A DNA stretch of 64,000 nt from Paragemmobacter amnigenus. GTDB taxonomy: Bacteria > Pseudomonadota > Alphaproteobacteria > Rhodobacterales > Rhodobacteraceae. This document shows positions 25,733 through 33,894 of the stretch, in pieces. The DNA lies in assembly GCF_009908265.2 (NCBI RefSeq), contig NZ_JAAATX020000009.1, positions 1 through 64,000 of the forward strand, written 5' to 3'. The position numbers were made by a program, and so were the translations under genes. Under the pieces are notes generated by a model. It saw only the letters and a program-made list of their open reading frames with translations. It was not told the DNA's origin and searched no databases. Within the stretch, counting starts at the first letter, position 1, and every line of letters begins with the position of its first letter.

Positions 25733-25754
25733 ATAGGGTAGCCCCCTACCCTAT
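25733..25754. promoter_or_regulatory. RcnR/DmeR-type operator covering the dmeR start codon
   Basis: ATAGGGTAG (25733-25741) and CTACCCTAT (25746-25754) are perfect inverted arms around CCCC. A G/C tract inside an AT-flanked palindrome is the known binding pattern for RcnR and DmeR. The right arm overlaps the first two bases of the ATG at 25753, which leaves no room for a conventional ribosome site. Confidence 0.8.
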
Positions 25755-26025
25755 GAGTCACACATCCCACCACCAAGCTACACTCCTGGCTCGCGTACGT
25801 CGTCTGAAAGGGCAAATGGAGGCGATCGAGCGTTCGCTCGAGGCCGGCGCCCCCTGTGCAGACATTTTGAACCTTGCCGCTTCGGTGCGCGGGGCAACGA
25901 ACGGTCTGGTTGTGGAGCTCTTGGAAGATCACCTGCAGAGCCATGTGGTCAAAGCCGATGACGATGCCGCTCGCGCTGCAGGCGCGATGGAGCTTGTCGA
26001 AGTCATGCGGAGGCATCTGAAATGA
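25753..26025 (+). CDS. dmeR: RcnR/CsoR-family nickel-cobalt sensor repressor
   Basis: The 90-residue all-helical DUF156 protein carries the exact RcnR metal ligands: His3, Cys35, His60 and His64. RcnR-type proteins release DNA when Ni(II) or Co(II) binds. It is followed, with a four-base overlap, by a CDF exporter, the dmeRF arrangement described in Rhizobium leguminosarum. The start is fixed by the His3 ligand. The palindrome at 25733-25754 overlaps the start codon, so the transcript may be leaderless or nearly so. Autoregulation is inferred from that position. Confidence 0.9.
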   Translation: MSHTSHHQATLLARVRRLKGQMEAIERSLEAGAPCADILNLAASVRGATNGLVVELLEDHLQSHVVKADDDAARAAGAMELVEVMRRHLK

Positions 26026-26987
26026 CAATGAGCGCATCCGGACCACATGATCACGTTTTTCTGGGTCGGGACCACGACCGCAACGAACGCAAGACATGGG
26101 CGGTCATCGCCCTGACGGCGGTGATGATGGTTGCCGAAATCGCTGCCGGAACGATCTACGGCTCCATGGCGCTTTTTGCCGATGGTTGGCACATGTCGAC
26201 CCATGCCTCAGCGCTCTTGATTACCGCTTTGGCCTACCGCTTTGCTCGCCGCAACGCCAGCAACCCACGGTTCACCTTCGGCACAGGTAAGATTGGTGAT
26301 CTGGCGGCCTTTGGCAGCGCGACAGTGCTTGCCATCGTGGCACTGCTCATCGGGTGGGAAAGCCTGATCCGGCTCTACAGCCCGGTGCCTATCCGTTTCG
26401 ACGAAGCGATCATCGTGGCCGTGATCGGTCTAGTTGTGAACCTCGTCAGCGCATGGTTGCTGAAAGACGACCATCACCATCACGGGCATCATCACCATCA
26501 TGCCCACGATCATGATCATGACGATCATCACCATGACGGCGGCCACGCGCCCTCGGGCGAGCGCGACAACAATCTGCGTGCTGCCTATCTGCACGTACTG
26601 GCCGACGCACTGACCTCTGTCATGGCGATTGTCGCGCTGCTCGCGGGGCGCAGCTATGGCTGGACATGGCTCGACCCGGTGATCGGGATTATCGGCGCGC
26701 TGGTCATTCTGAGGTGGTCATGGGGCCTGTTGCGCGATAGCGGCGTGGTTCTCGTGGACTACATCCCAGAGGACGAAGATCTGCCCGACGACATCCGCTC
26801 CGCCATTGCCACACCGACCGACGAAGTCGTCGATCTGCATGTCTGGCAGCTTGGTCCCGGACATCACGGGGCGATCTTGTCCATTGTCAGCACCGATCCA
26901 AAGCCTGTTGAGGAATACCGCAAGCGTCTGGCAGACATGCACGAGCTTTCGCACATTACCATCGAGGTGCAGACTCGCGCCGCGTAA
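26022..26987 (+). CDS. dmeF: CDF-family Co/Ni (Zn) efflux protein
   Basis: This is a 321-residue cation diffusion facilitator with six predicted membrane helices. Its histidine-rich cytoplasmic loop (about residues 148-175) carries repeated HHHHGHHHHH and DHDHDD segments. The second-helix site begins LFADGWHMSTHASAL, and the second metal-site histidines are in LHVLADALTSVMAI. The C-terminal cytoplasmic metal-binding domain ends with VQTRAA. DmeF proteins export Co(II) and Ni(II) by proton antiport. Translation is coupled to dmeR by the ATGA overlap. Family and context support Co/Ni as substrates, though sequence alone does not exclude zinc. Confidence 0.92.
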   Translation: MTMSASGPHDHVFLGRDHDRNERKTWAVIALTAVMMVAEIAAGTIYGSMALFADGWHMSTHASALLITALAYRFARRNASNPRFTFGTGKIGDLAAFGSATVLAIVALLIGWESLIRLYSPVPIRFDEAIIVAVIGLVVNLVSAWLLKDDHHHHGHHHHHAHDHDHDDHHHDGGHAPSGERDNNLRAAYLHVLADALTSVMAIVALLAGRSYGWTWLDPVIGIIGALVILRWSWGLLRDSGVVLVDYIPEDEDLPDDIRSAIATPTDEVVDLHVWQLGPGHHGAILSIVSTDPKPVEEYRKRLADMHELSHITIEVQTRAA

Positions 26988-27097
26988 CACTGGAGCACCG
27001 CAGCGATTGCGCGGGACGTCTCTGATCACATGCGCGGCAAAAGCCGAATATGTTCCCTTGGGCCAGATCACTTGACCGTTGAAGTTACCCGCGTTTC

Positions 27098-28348
27098 ATG
27101 AGCGACCAGCCAACCAGTCCGAAACCCCGCGACCTTCCTTCAGGTACCACCCCTGGAGTCACAGGCTCTGGTTTTGGTTGGCGGGGACTTCCAGCAGGCA
27201 TTTGGGCGCTTGGATTCGTGTCGATGCTGATGGACGTGTCGTCCGAGATGATCCACGCACTCTTGCCTGTCTACCTGACGGTGGGACTCGGCGCGACGGC
27301 TTTGGCCGTCGGCATCATCGAAGGCATCGCGGAGGCAACGGCCGCGATCACCAAGGTTTTTTCCGGGGCACTGTCAGACCGGATCGGACGACGCAAGGAA
27401 CTGGCTACCATCGGGTATGGCCTTGCGGCGATTGCGAAGCCTGTCTTTCCTCTGGCATCGGGGATGGATGCCTTGATCGGAGCCCGGTTCATCGACCGTA
27501 TCGGCAAAGGTATACGAGGCGCACCGCGCGATGCGCTGGTCGCCGACCTTGCCCCAGAAGGTCGGCGTGGCGCGGCCTTCGGTCTTCGCCAATCGCTCGA
27601 CACGCTCGGAGCATTCCTCGGACCGTTGTTGGCCATTTTGCTGATGTGGGCTTTTGCCAATGACTTCCGCGCGGTCTTCTGGATAGCAGTCATTCCGGCG
27701 TTCATGGCCCTTGGACTGATCGTGTTTGCGGTGAAGGAACCGCCGCGGCCGGCAGGGCTGCGCAAGGTACGCAACCCCTTGTCCCGAGCCGAACTTCGCC
27801 TCCTAGGTGGCATCTACTGGGCTATTGTCGGCCTTGCGACCATGTTCACCCTTGCACGGTTTTCCGAAGCGTTTCTCATCCTGCGTGCGGAGGAGGTGGG
27901 GCTGTCTCTGATGCTGGTTCCGCTGGTTCTAGTCGGCATGAACGCCGTCTATGCTCTGTCTGCCCTTCCTGCAGGTGTACTGTCCGACCGGATGGACCGC
28001 CCCACTTTGCTGATGAGCGGCCTGGTCCTGCTGATTGCCGCCGATCTTGTACTGGCACTTCTACCGGGGGTCTTGGGCCTTGGGCTTGGGGTCATGCTCT
28101 GGGGGCTGCATATGGGTCTGACACAGGGGCTGCTCTCCGCCTTGGTTGCCGAAGCCGTTCCGTCCGAATTGCGCGGAACGGCGTTCGGGATGTTCAACCT
28201 AATCACCGGTGCAGCAATGCTGCTGGCAAGCGTAATCGCGGGAGGCCTTTGGCAAGCGTTCGGGTCCGAGGCTACCTTCCTTGCCGGCGCAGCCTTCGCC
28301 TCGATTGCGATGATCGGCTTAATCCCCTTGCGGCGTCAACTCGCCTGA
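27098..28348 (+). CDS. MFS transporter, candidate metal or drug exporter
   Basis: The 416-residue protein has about 12 hydrophobic segments and the MFS loop signature GALSDRIGRRKELATIGY between helices 2 and 3. Further motifs are RFIDRIGKGIRGAPRDALVAD and AGVLSDRMDRPTLL in the second half. The RIGKGIRGAPRDALVAD motif recurs in MFS proteins linked to metal resistance loci. It follows dmeF in the same direction after 110 bases, so it may be part of the same resistance region. The substrate cannot be assigned. The gene is intact and converges on the truncated MFS gene with only three bases between. Confidence 0.85.
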   Translation: MSDQPTSPKPRDLPSGTTPGVTGSGFGWRGLPAGIWALGFVSMLMDVSSEMIHALLPVYLTVGLGATALAVGIIEGIAEATAAITKVFSGALSDRIGRRKELATIGYGLAAIAKPVFPLASGMDALIGARFIDRIGKGIRGAPRDALVADLAPEGRRGAAFGLRQSLDTLGAFLGPLLAILLMWAFANDFRAVFWIAVIPAFMALGLIVFAVKEPPRPAGLRKVRNPLSRAELRLLGGIYWAIVGLATMFTLARFSEAFLILRAEEVGLSLMLVPLVLVGMNAVYALSALPAGVLSDRMDRPTLLMSGLVLLIAADLVLALLPGVLGLGLGVMLWGLHMGLTQGLLSALVAEAVPSELRGTAFGMFNLITGAAMLLASVIAGGLWQAFGSEATFLAGAAFASIAMIGLIPLRRQLA

Positions 28349-28351
28349 GGG

Positions 28352-29529
28352 TCAGGCTGCCTTCGGCCATCTTCGATGCAGATCGTCAATCATCAAGGCG
28401 TGGGAATGCTGAGCCCCGTGTTCTGCCAGATGCGGATGGTCAGGTGCCAGGTCCGGATGTTCGTGAACCACCACAGCGGGATCGTTGGAAGGCCATATGC
28501 CGAGCACCGCCAGCAACCCCGCAGCGCCGATGACTGCTAGAGTCAGGGCCGCAGCCGACAATCCTGCGCCTGTGCCGATCCAGCCTGCAAGGGGATAGGT
28601 CACCAGCCAACATGCATGGGACAGCGCGAACTGCGCGGCGAAGACCGCTCCGCGGTCGGCCTCGCGCGCGGAGCGGTTGATGATCCGTCCGATAGGAGTT
28701 TGCGTCAGCGAGAAGCCGAAGCCGATCACGGCCCAAAGAGCGATGAGCGCGGAAAGGCCGCCGACCAGGGGCACCACCGCCACGCCTGCGACCATCAACG
28801 CCGCACCTCCGATCATGACCGGACGGTCCTCCAGCCGGTCGAGTATGCGCGGCAGAAGGAAGGCCGCCAGCATCGACCCGGCACCGAAGCCCGCGAAGGC
28901 AAGCGCCACAGCTTCCTCTCCCAGTCCCAGCCGGGCCTGCACCAGCACGACCGTGTTGACGTAGACCATGGCTCCGGCTGCCGCGACGGCAGCCTCCATC
29001 ATCATCAGTCCGCGCAGACGCGGGGTGCGGGTGTAGATGCGGATGCCCTTGGTTACGTCGGCCCAGAAGTGGCCGGAGTCTGACGCCACCTGCTCCGGAA
29101 GGCGCGCGGTGACCACGAGCAGTGCCGAGGCGACAAAGCCAGCGACCGTGCCCGCGAACAGTACAGGGAAGCTAACGACGGTCAGCAAGGCCGCCGCCAG
29201 CATGGGCGAGGCAAGCTGCTCCAGATCCTCGGCCAGCCGCAAGAGTGACAGTGCGTTGGTGTAGTCGTCCGCGTCTTTCAGGACGTCTGGGATGACCGCC
29301 TGGAAGGCCGGGGTGAACCCGGCAGAGGCGGCCTGCAGGAAGAAGATCAGGACATAGACCTGCCAGGCCTGATCCACGAAGGGCAAGAAGGCGATCACGG
29401 TTGCGCGGATCAGGTCCAGTGCAACCAGAAACGCACGGCGCGGCAGGCGTTCCGCAATCGCGGCGGCCACCGGGGCCAGAGTCACATAGGCCACCATCTT
29501 GATGGCAAGCGCGGTGCCGAGGACCGCCC
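28352..29529 (-). pseudogene. MFS transporter, 5'-truncated copy fused into a hupE remnant
   Basis: From AVLGTALAIKMVAYVTLAP to the C-terminal LHRRWPKAA this copy is nearly the same protein as the intact gene at 54446-55753, including the His-rich tail (HEHPDLAPDHPHLAEHGAQHSH). The first roughly 45 residues, including helix 1 and the start, are missing. Instead the frame runs antisense into a hupE gene at about 29525-29535. A deletion between two divergent genes, which also removed the regulator and His-rich protein genes seen in the other copy, explains this. It has no natural start or promoter. Confidence 0.85.
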
Positions 29530-30193
29530 TCGCCACCACCCTTGCCGCATTGCTGCTTGCAGGCGCGGCCCTCGCGCACGCTGTCATCGAAGGCGACGCA
29601 GGCTATGTGCAGGAGGTGACGGGCTTCCGCCCCATCACCTTCATCTATCTCGGCGCCAAGCACATGGTGACGGGCTATGACCACCTCCTGTTCCTCGCCG
29701 GGGTGATCTTCTTCCTCTACCGGTCCAAGGACATCGCGACCTACGTAAGCATCTTCGCCATCGGCCATTCGATCACGATGATCGCGGGCGTCTGGTGGTC
29801 GATATCGATCGATGCCTACATCATCGACGCGATCATCGCCTTCTCGGTGATCTACAAGGCGTTAGACAACCTGGGTGCGTTCCGCCTCTGGTTCGGGGTC
29901 CAGCCGAACACCAAGGCGGCGACGCTGATCTTCGGCCTGCTGCACGGTTTTGGTCTAGCCACCAAGATTCAGGAATATGAGATCTCGCCCGATGGCCTTC
30001 TGGGCAACCTCATCGCCTTCAACGTGGGGTGGAGCTTGGCCAGCTGATGGCGCTCGCCCTGATCCTGACGGCGATGACCCACTGGCGGGCGCGGCCCGCC
30101 TTCGCGCGGCAGGCCTATGCCGCGAATGTCCTGATGATGGTGGCTGGCTTTGCCCTGATGGGCCTGCAGATCACCGGCTATTTTGTCGCCTGA
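29530..30193 (+). pseudogene. hupE/ureJ-like gene, 5'-truncated and frameshifted copy
   Basis: The sequence matches the intact HupE-like gene at 52983-53708 from ATTLAALLLAGAALAH onwards. It lacks the original signal-peptide start and has lost one G in a G run near 30030 (GTGGGGTGG against GTGGGGGTGG). The frame therefore stops after ...AFNVGWSLAS, while the true continuation VELGQLMALALILTAM and onward is in the next frame, ending at 30193. Both defects are in the same gene, so it is almost certainly dead, although the following anchor gene looks intact. Confidence 0.85.
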
Positions 30194-30209
30194 AAGGAGG
30201 GCGAGACCC

Positions 30210-31052
30210 ATGAACAATCGTTTCGATATCTCCAAGGCGCCGCCCCTGCGGGCCGAACCTCGCCAGCACGGCGTGGCTGCACCCGTCCAGTCCGTTCCTG
30301 CCACGTCGGGCGGGCTGATCCGGTCGACGCTCATCGCCGCCGGGGCGGCAGGGGCGATCCTCGTCCTGTTCTGGCTTCCGGCCGAATACGGCATCGACCC
30401 CACCCGCGTCGGCGCGCTGACCGGCCTGACGGAGATGGGCGAGATCAAGCAGCAGCTTGCCGCCGAAGCAGAGGCTGACGCTCAGGCTGCAGCAGCCGAG
30501 GCTGTCGCTCCTCCCGCCCAGGCCCCCGTCGCCGTCCCTGCTGAGATCGTCCAGCGTCTGGACAGGATTGACGCCCAGCTTGCCGCCTTGGCGGCCGTGA
30601 TCGGTGCGCCACCCGCTGCTGTCGAACTAGCGGCCACGGCCCCGGTGGAAACAGCCGCGGCGCCAGCTGCCCCTGAGGCAGAAGCTGCCCCCACTACCGG
30701 AGAACCCGTCGAAGAAGCCGTGGCCGAGGCCGCAGCCCCGGAATGGCGCGATGAAATCAGCTACACTCTGGATCCTAGCGAGGGGATCGAGGTGAAGCTC
30801 ACGATGGAAGAGGGCCAGGTCGCCCGCTTCTTCTGGACGGCAAATGGCGGCGTCGTGAACTTCGACCTCCACGGTGATGGCGGGGGTCAGAGCATCAGCT
30901 ACGAGCAGGGCCGTGCCGTGCCCGAGGCCACCGGAGACCTGATCGCCGCCTTCACCGGCAACCATGGCTGGTTCTGGCGCAACCGCACCGAAGCGCCAGT
31001 GACCGTGACCCTACGCACGGGCGGGGAATATGCGGAGCTGAACGCTACTTAA
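30210..31052 (+). CDS. Transmembrane anchor protein, HupE-associated, copy A
   Basis: The 280-residue protein has a short cytoplasmic N-terminus (MNNRFDISKAPP), one membrane helix (about 38-58, STLIAAGAAGAILVLFWLP), a long Ala/Pro/Glu-rich linker (90-190) and a C-terminal beta-rich domain. That domain ends with YTLDPSEGIEVKLTMEEG, a central stretch and NHGWFWRNRTEAPVTVTLRTGG. Such proteins are annotated as transmembrane anchor proteins next to HupE/UreJ genes. The extracytoplasmic domain may bind a ligand. ATG 30210 has a strong AGGAGG. It follows a dead hupE copy, so whether it is still expressed is uncertain. Its paralogue is at 52118-52966. Confidence 0.8.
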   Translation: MNNRFDISKAPPLRAEPRQHGVAAPVQSVPATSGGLIRSTLIAAGAAGAILVLFWLPAEYGIDPTRVGALTGLTEMGEIKQQLAAEAEADAQAAAAEAVAPPAQAPVAVPAEIVQRLDRIDAQLAALAAVIGAPPAAVELAATAPVETAAAPAAPEAEAAPTTGEPVEEAVAEAAAPEWRDEISYTLDPSEGIEVKLTMEEGQVARFFWTANGGVVNFDLHGDGGGQSISYEQGRAVPEATGDLIAAFTGNHGWFWRNRTEAPVTVTLRTGGEYAELNAT

Positions 31053-31059
31053 GAGTGGT

Positions 31060-31092
31060 GATCCCGACGCGATGGTTCTTCGCGTCGGGATC
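31060..31092 (+). terminator. Intrinsic terminator after the anchor gene
   Basis: GATCCCGACGCGA (31060-31072) pairs perfectly with TCGCGTCGGGATC (31080-31092) over 13 bases with a seven-base loop. The T-rich sequence GTGTTTTCTTT follows. It sits eight bases after the anchor gene stop. Confidence 0.85.
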
Positions 31093-31182
31093 GACCGTGT
31101 TTTCTTTCAGGCTGCGCTGAAGCCCTCTCACTCGCAAAGTCTGCGAGCAGAAACCTCTGCGATCGAACAGTAATGGATCGAA

Positions 31183-31204
31183 CCCGGCGGGTTTCCCCGC
31201 CGGG
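31183..31204 (-). terminator. GC-rich hairpin downstream of ssb copy A
   Basis: CCCGGCGGG and CCCGCCGGG form a nine-base stem with a TTTC loop, 20 bases after the ssb stop on the minus strand. The same hairpin occurs after the second ssb copy (50798-50819). The T run is weak, so it may protect the 3' end rather than terminate. Confidence 0.5.
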
Positions 31205-31224
31205 CTGGAGGAGATATCCCGTTC

Positions 31225-31629
31225 TCAGAACGGGATCTCATCGTCGCGGTCGACCAGCTCGGGATTTTCATTCTCGGCCGACTTCGGGCGGCTCAGGAAG
31301 TCGACCTTCTCGGCGATGATCTCGCAGCCATAGCGGTCCGTGCCGGTGGCGTCGGTCCACTTGGTGTAGTGGATGCGGCCGTGGACGAGGACCTTCATGC
31401 CCTTTTCGCAGTGCTCTGCGACGGTCTTGCCGAGACCGTTGAAGCAGGTGATGCGGTGCCATTCGGTGTCCATGACCCGGTAGCCGTTCTCGTCGCGCAT
31501 CACGCGACCTTCCGAGATGCGGGGGCGGGAGGTGGCGAGGCTGAAGTTGGTGATCTTGGTGCCGCCCTGGGTAGTGCGGACTTCGGGGGTCTGACCGATG
31601 TTGCCGGCGAGGATGACGATGTTCTGCAT
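31225..31629 (-). CDS. ssb: Single-stranded DNA-binding protein, copy A
   Basis: The 134-residue protein is an OB-fold SSB (MQNIVILAGNIGQTPEVRTTQGG, then a region ending EWHRITCFNGLGKTVAEHCEKG). It ends in the acidic SSB interaction tip DDEIPF. The linker is very short compared with chromosomal SSBs, as is usual for plasmid copies. ATG 31629 has a GGAG site. A conserved, hairpin-rich leader of more than 200 bases precedes it. The paralogue at 50842-51246 differs at only a few residues. It would coat single-stranded plasmid DNA during replication or transfer. Confidence 0.93.
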   Translation of the reverse strand: MQNIVILAGNIGQTPEVRTTQGGTKITNFSLATSRPRISEGRVMRDENGYRVMDTEWHRITCFNGLGKTVAEHCEKGMKVLVHGRIHYTKWTDATGTDRYGCEIIAEKVDFLSRPKSAENENPELVDRDDEIPF

Positions 31630-31850
31630 GGTAAGCTCCTGTGTGTCCTGTCTTCGGGACCGTCCCTTCGACAAGACCCGGAAAAAGCCCGTCGGGTGAC
31701 GCGTGCACGGTGGACGGAACGGACGCCGGAAACCCCCAGAGGACCGGGGTGGAGCGGACAGCCCCAAAGGGGCAACACGGCCCGGGCTGACGCGGGGTTG
31801 CGCGCAGGAGCCCGAACGGGATTAGGGGATTGTCAGTCGAAGGGATGGCC
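31630..31850 (-). promoter_or_regulatory. Conserved structured leader of ssb copy A
   Basis: This non-coding stretch aligns closely with 51247-51470 upstream of the other ssb gene. It contains the hairpins GCCCC-AAA-GGGGC (31761-31773) and CCCC/GGGG (31734-31737 with 31746-31749). In the other copy the second stem is CTCC/GGAG, a compensated C-G to T-A change, and the first differs only in its loop. This suggests a folded RNA leader or a folded single-strand DNA promoter. Confidence 0.5.
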
Positions 31851-32060
31851 CAGAAGCCAGAGATCCGCGGGGAGCCCATGCCAGACCATGTCCCCTTGCC
31901 AATCGGGACAGCCTGACTCCGAGTTCAGCACCTCCTTGGCGACGGAAGTGCCGATCACCAGCCTCCGTCACCCCTTCCCTTGCCCTTGCCCCCCGGGAGT
32001 TGCGGCACCCTGACGCGACGGGCTATCGATACCTGGACATTCAGGACACGGACCGCATCA

Positions 32061-32381
32061 ATGGCTGACTACGATCTCGAGGCATTGTCGCTTGGCGAGC
32101 TGAAGAAAATGCAGAAGGACGTTGCCAAGGCGATCTCCACATTCGAGGATCGTCAGAAGGCGGAAGCCCGCGCCAAGGTGGAAGCTCTCGCCCGGGACCT
32201 GGGCTACTCTCTGGCCGAACTCGTCAGCACTGAGACGAAATCCTCCCGCGCGCCTGCTGCGGCGAAATACCGGCACCGTGAGAACCCGGCGCTCACCTGG
32301 TCCGGTCGTGGGCGCAAGCCGCAGTGGTTCGTGGAGGCGTTGGAGGCGGGAAAGACCGCGAGCGATCTGGCTACAACTTGA
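32061..32381 (+). CDS. H-NS/HvrA-family nucleoid protein, copy A
   Basis: The 106-residue protein has the N-terminal helical oligomerisation domain (LEALSLGELKKMQKDVAKAI) and the C-terminal H-NS DNA-binding motif KYRHRENPALTWSGRGRKPQWF. Proteins of this type silence AT-rich or foreign genes. On plasmids they reduce the fitness cost of carriage. ATG 32061 was chosen over a longer frame because family similarity begins there. It diverges from the ssb gene across the conserved leader, and the same pair recurs at 50842-51986. The paralogue shares most of its sequence, so the two may form mixed oligomers. Confidence 0.88.
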   Translation: MADYDLEALSLGELKKMQKDVAKAISTFEDRQKAEARAKVEALARDLGYSLAELVSTETKSSRAPAAAKYRHRENPALTWSGRGRKPQWFVEALEAGKTASDLATT

Positions 32382-32597
32382 GGTCTTGGTCGACGCGATT
32401 GGCCCAGCCCGGCCAACCGCAATGATTGTCAGCGATGCGGAGCGGTTTCACCAAACCGGCCATTCGTAATTTCTGCAGCATTTTCGGAGTGTGAAGGTCG
32501 GCTGAGCGAACCCTCCTACCGTTTTGACTGCGCAGGTACGAGTTCCGGGTCTGCGTTGGCAACGACCAAGACATGGTCTTGTTGAGCAGGTCAAACT
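32382..32597. other. 216-base stretch without a recognisable gene
   Basis: Between the H-NS-like and DUF1003 genes I see a 76-codon frame on the minus strand with no ribosome site and no family resemblance. I do not call it. No repeats or hairpins stand out. It marks the right edge of the duplicated ssb/H-NS block. Confidence 0.4.
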
Positions 32598-33128
32598 TCA
32601 ACTCCCGCGCGAGATGACCTTACCGTGTACCTCGCTTGTCATCTTCTCAATACGCTCGCTAAGCTTCCGCGTGAGTTCTGTCAGCTCGGTATTCTGTTTC
32701 AAAAGTTCGACAAGGTGGGCCGTCTGCTGCGCGGCAATAGCCTGACGTTGTTCCGAGGCCGCGGCCAGGGCCTCGCGATGCTGAGCATCGGCGGCAGCGT
32801 CCAGCTTGTCGCGATCCGCCTGTCGCGTCTGGGCAAGAAGGATCAGCGGTGCGGCATAGGCCGCCTGGAGGCTGAACATGAGGTTCAGTAGGATAAACGG
32901 ATATGGATCGAATTTCGTCCACCCGCCAACGTTGATCAGGATCCAGGCGCCCACGATCACGGTTTGCGCGATGAGGAAGACGGGAGTTCCGAAAAGCCGC
33001 GCAAAGGTTTCCGCACGTTTGCCGAACCAGTCATCGCCGAAGACTGACGAGGCGTGGTGTGTCGGCCAGTGGAAATGCCGTCCTGGTTTCGCAGGATAGG
33101 GCTGCCGCCCTTCGGTTTCATCGCGCAT
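32598..33128 (-). CDS. DUF1003 membrane protein
   Basis: The 176-residue protein has two membrane helices (about 47-66, FLIAQTVIVGAWILINV, and 75-98, YPFILLNLMFSLQAAYAAPLILLA). A coiled-coil tail follows (about 100-165) with the KLDAAADAQHREALA pattern. The NQxA-like region between helices, ending FDPYPFILLNLM, is the DUF1003 hallmark. Function is unknown. ATG 33128 is preceded by AAGGAG. It is the last minus-strand gene before the envelope island and may belong to it, but 147 bases separate it from the TSP3 gene. Confidence 0.85.
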   Translation of the reverse strand: MRDETEGRQPYPAKPGRHFHWPTHHASSVFGDDWFGKRAETFARLFGTPVFLIAQTVIVGAWILINVGGWTKFDPYPFILLNLMFSLQAAYAAPLILLAQTRQADRDKLDAAADAQHREALAAASEQRQAIAAQQTAHLVELLKQNTELTELTRKLSERIEKMTSEVHGKVISRGS

Positions 33129-33275
33129 GCATGGCTCCTTCAACATCTGCCGGCCGGTGTCGCCGAGATGCGGAGCCGATGACCTCGGCATCCGCTTCTC
33201 CATGCGCTCCAGGCGGTGTGTGTAATGTCCCACATTGTTGGTGAAACATTCCATCGCCGTCCAGTAACGGGACGA

Positions 33276-33893
33276 TCAGTCCGCAGTTTCTGCGCCGCCC
33301 GGATCCTTCTCTACAGCTCCCTGAACTGCGGCAAATCCATCGGCCTGGACCGAGACCGTGACGTGCTTTCCCGCAAGACTGGTCACGTAAAGCGAGTTCG
33401 GATTGGCTCGGAGATGGCCCGGTGCGGTGCCTTCGTCGACATGAATGCGAGCCTCTCCGCCGGCGGGTACGGTGACATGCGGACGAAAGACGTAGGCTTC
33501 CTTTGCGCCACTATCGGCATCTGTCAGCGTGTAGTACATCGTCAGAGCCGTCAGGTCGGCAGCACCATCGTTGAACACCTGAATCTCGAGATGGTCGGGC
33601 GCGTCGGTCTTTGTGGCGGGATCGACGTTGTTTTCGACGAGAATCTCGCCAAGCCGATAGGTGGAAGTCGCTCCACCCGCAACCGTGGGGTCGGGCGCGT
33701 TGACCGGATCGCTGTCGGCCAGATCGTTTTGGCCGTCGCCATCGGTGTCAGGGTTCATCGGGTCAGTATGCAGCAGCGGCTCCGAGATATCCGGCACGCC
33801 ATCGCCGTCCGTGTCGGTGCCCGAAGTCTGGGCATGGACCAAGCTCGTGCTCAGGAGCAGGGCCGCCAGGGTGGTGGAGAGGATCGTCTTCAT
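33276..33893 (-). CDS. Exported protein with thrombospondin type 3 calcium repeats
   Basis: The 205-residue protein has a signal peptide (MKTILSTTLAALLLSTSLVHA). Two TSP3-type calcium-binding repeats follow: DTDGDGVPDISE at about 26-37 and DTDGDGQNDLAD at about 49-60. The remainder is a beta-rich domain (EILVENNVDPATKTDAPDHLEIQVFNDGAADLTALTMYYTL) with a FRPHVTVPAGG segment. A periplasmic location is expected. It lies one base after the ABC permease gene and is very likely the last gene of that operon. It may be the periplasmic or outer partner of the transporter. No enzyme motif is seen. Confidence 0.8.
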   Translation of the reverse strand: MKTILSTTLAALLLSTSLVHAQTSGTDTDGDGVPDISEPLLHTDPMNPDTDGDGQNDLADSDPVNAPDPTVAGGATSTYRLGEILVENNVDPATKTDAPDHLEIQVFNDGAADLTALTMYYTLTDADSGAKEAYVFRPHVTVPAGGEARIHVDEGTAPGHLRANPNSLYVTSLAGKHVTVSVQADGFAAVQGAVEKDPGGAETAD

Positions 33894-33894
33894 G

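Noticed and set aside
32371-32601. A 76-codon minus-strand frame
   Set aside because: No ribosome site, no family resemblance and unusual composition. Treated as non-coding.
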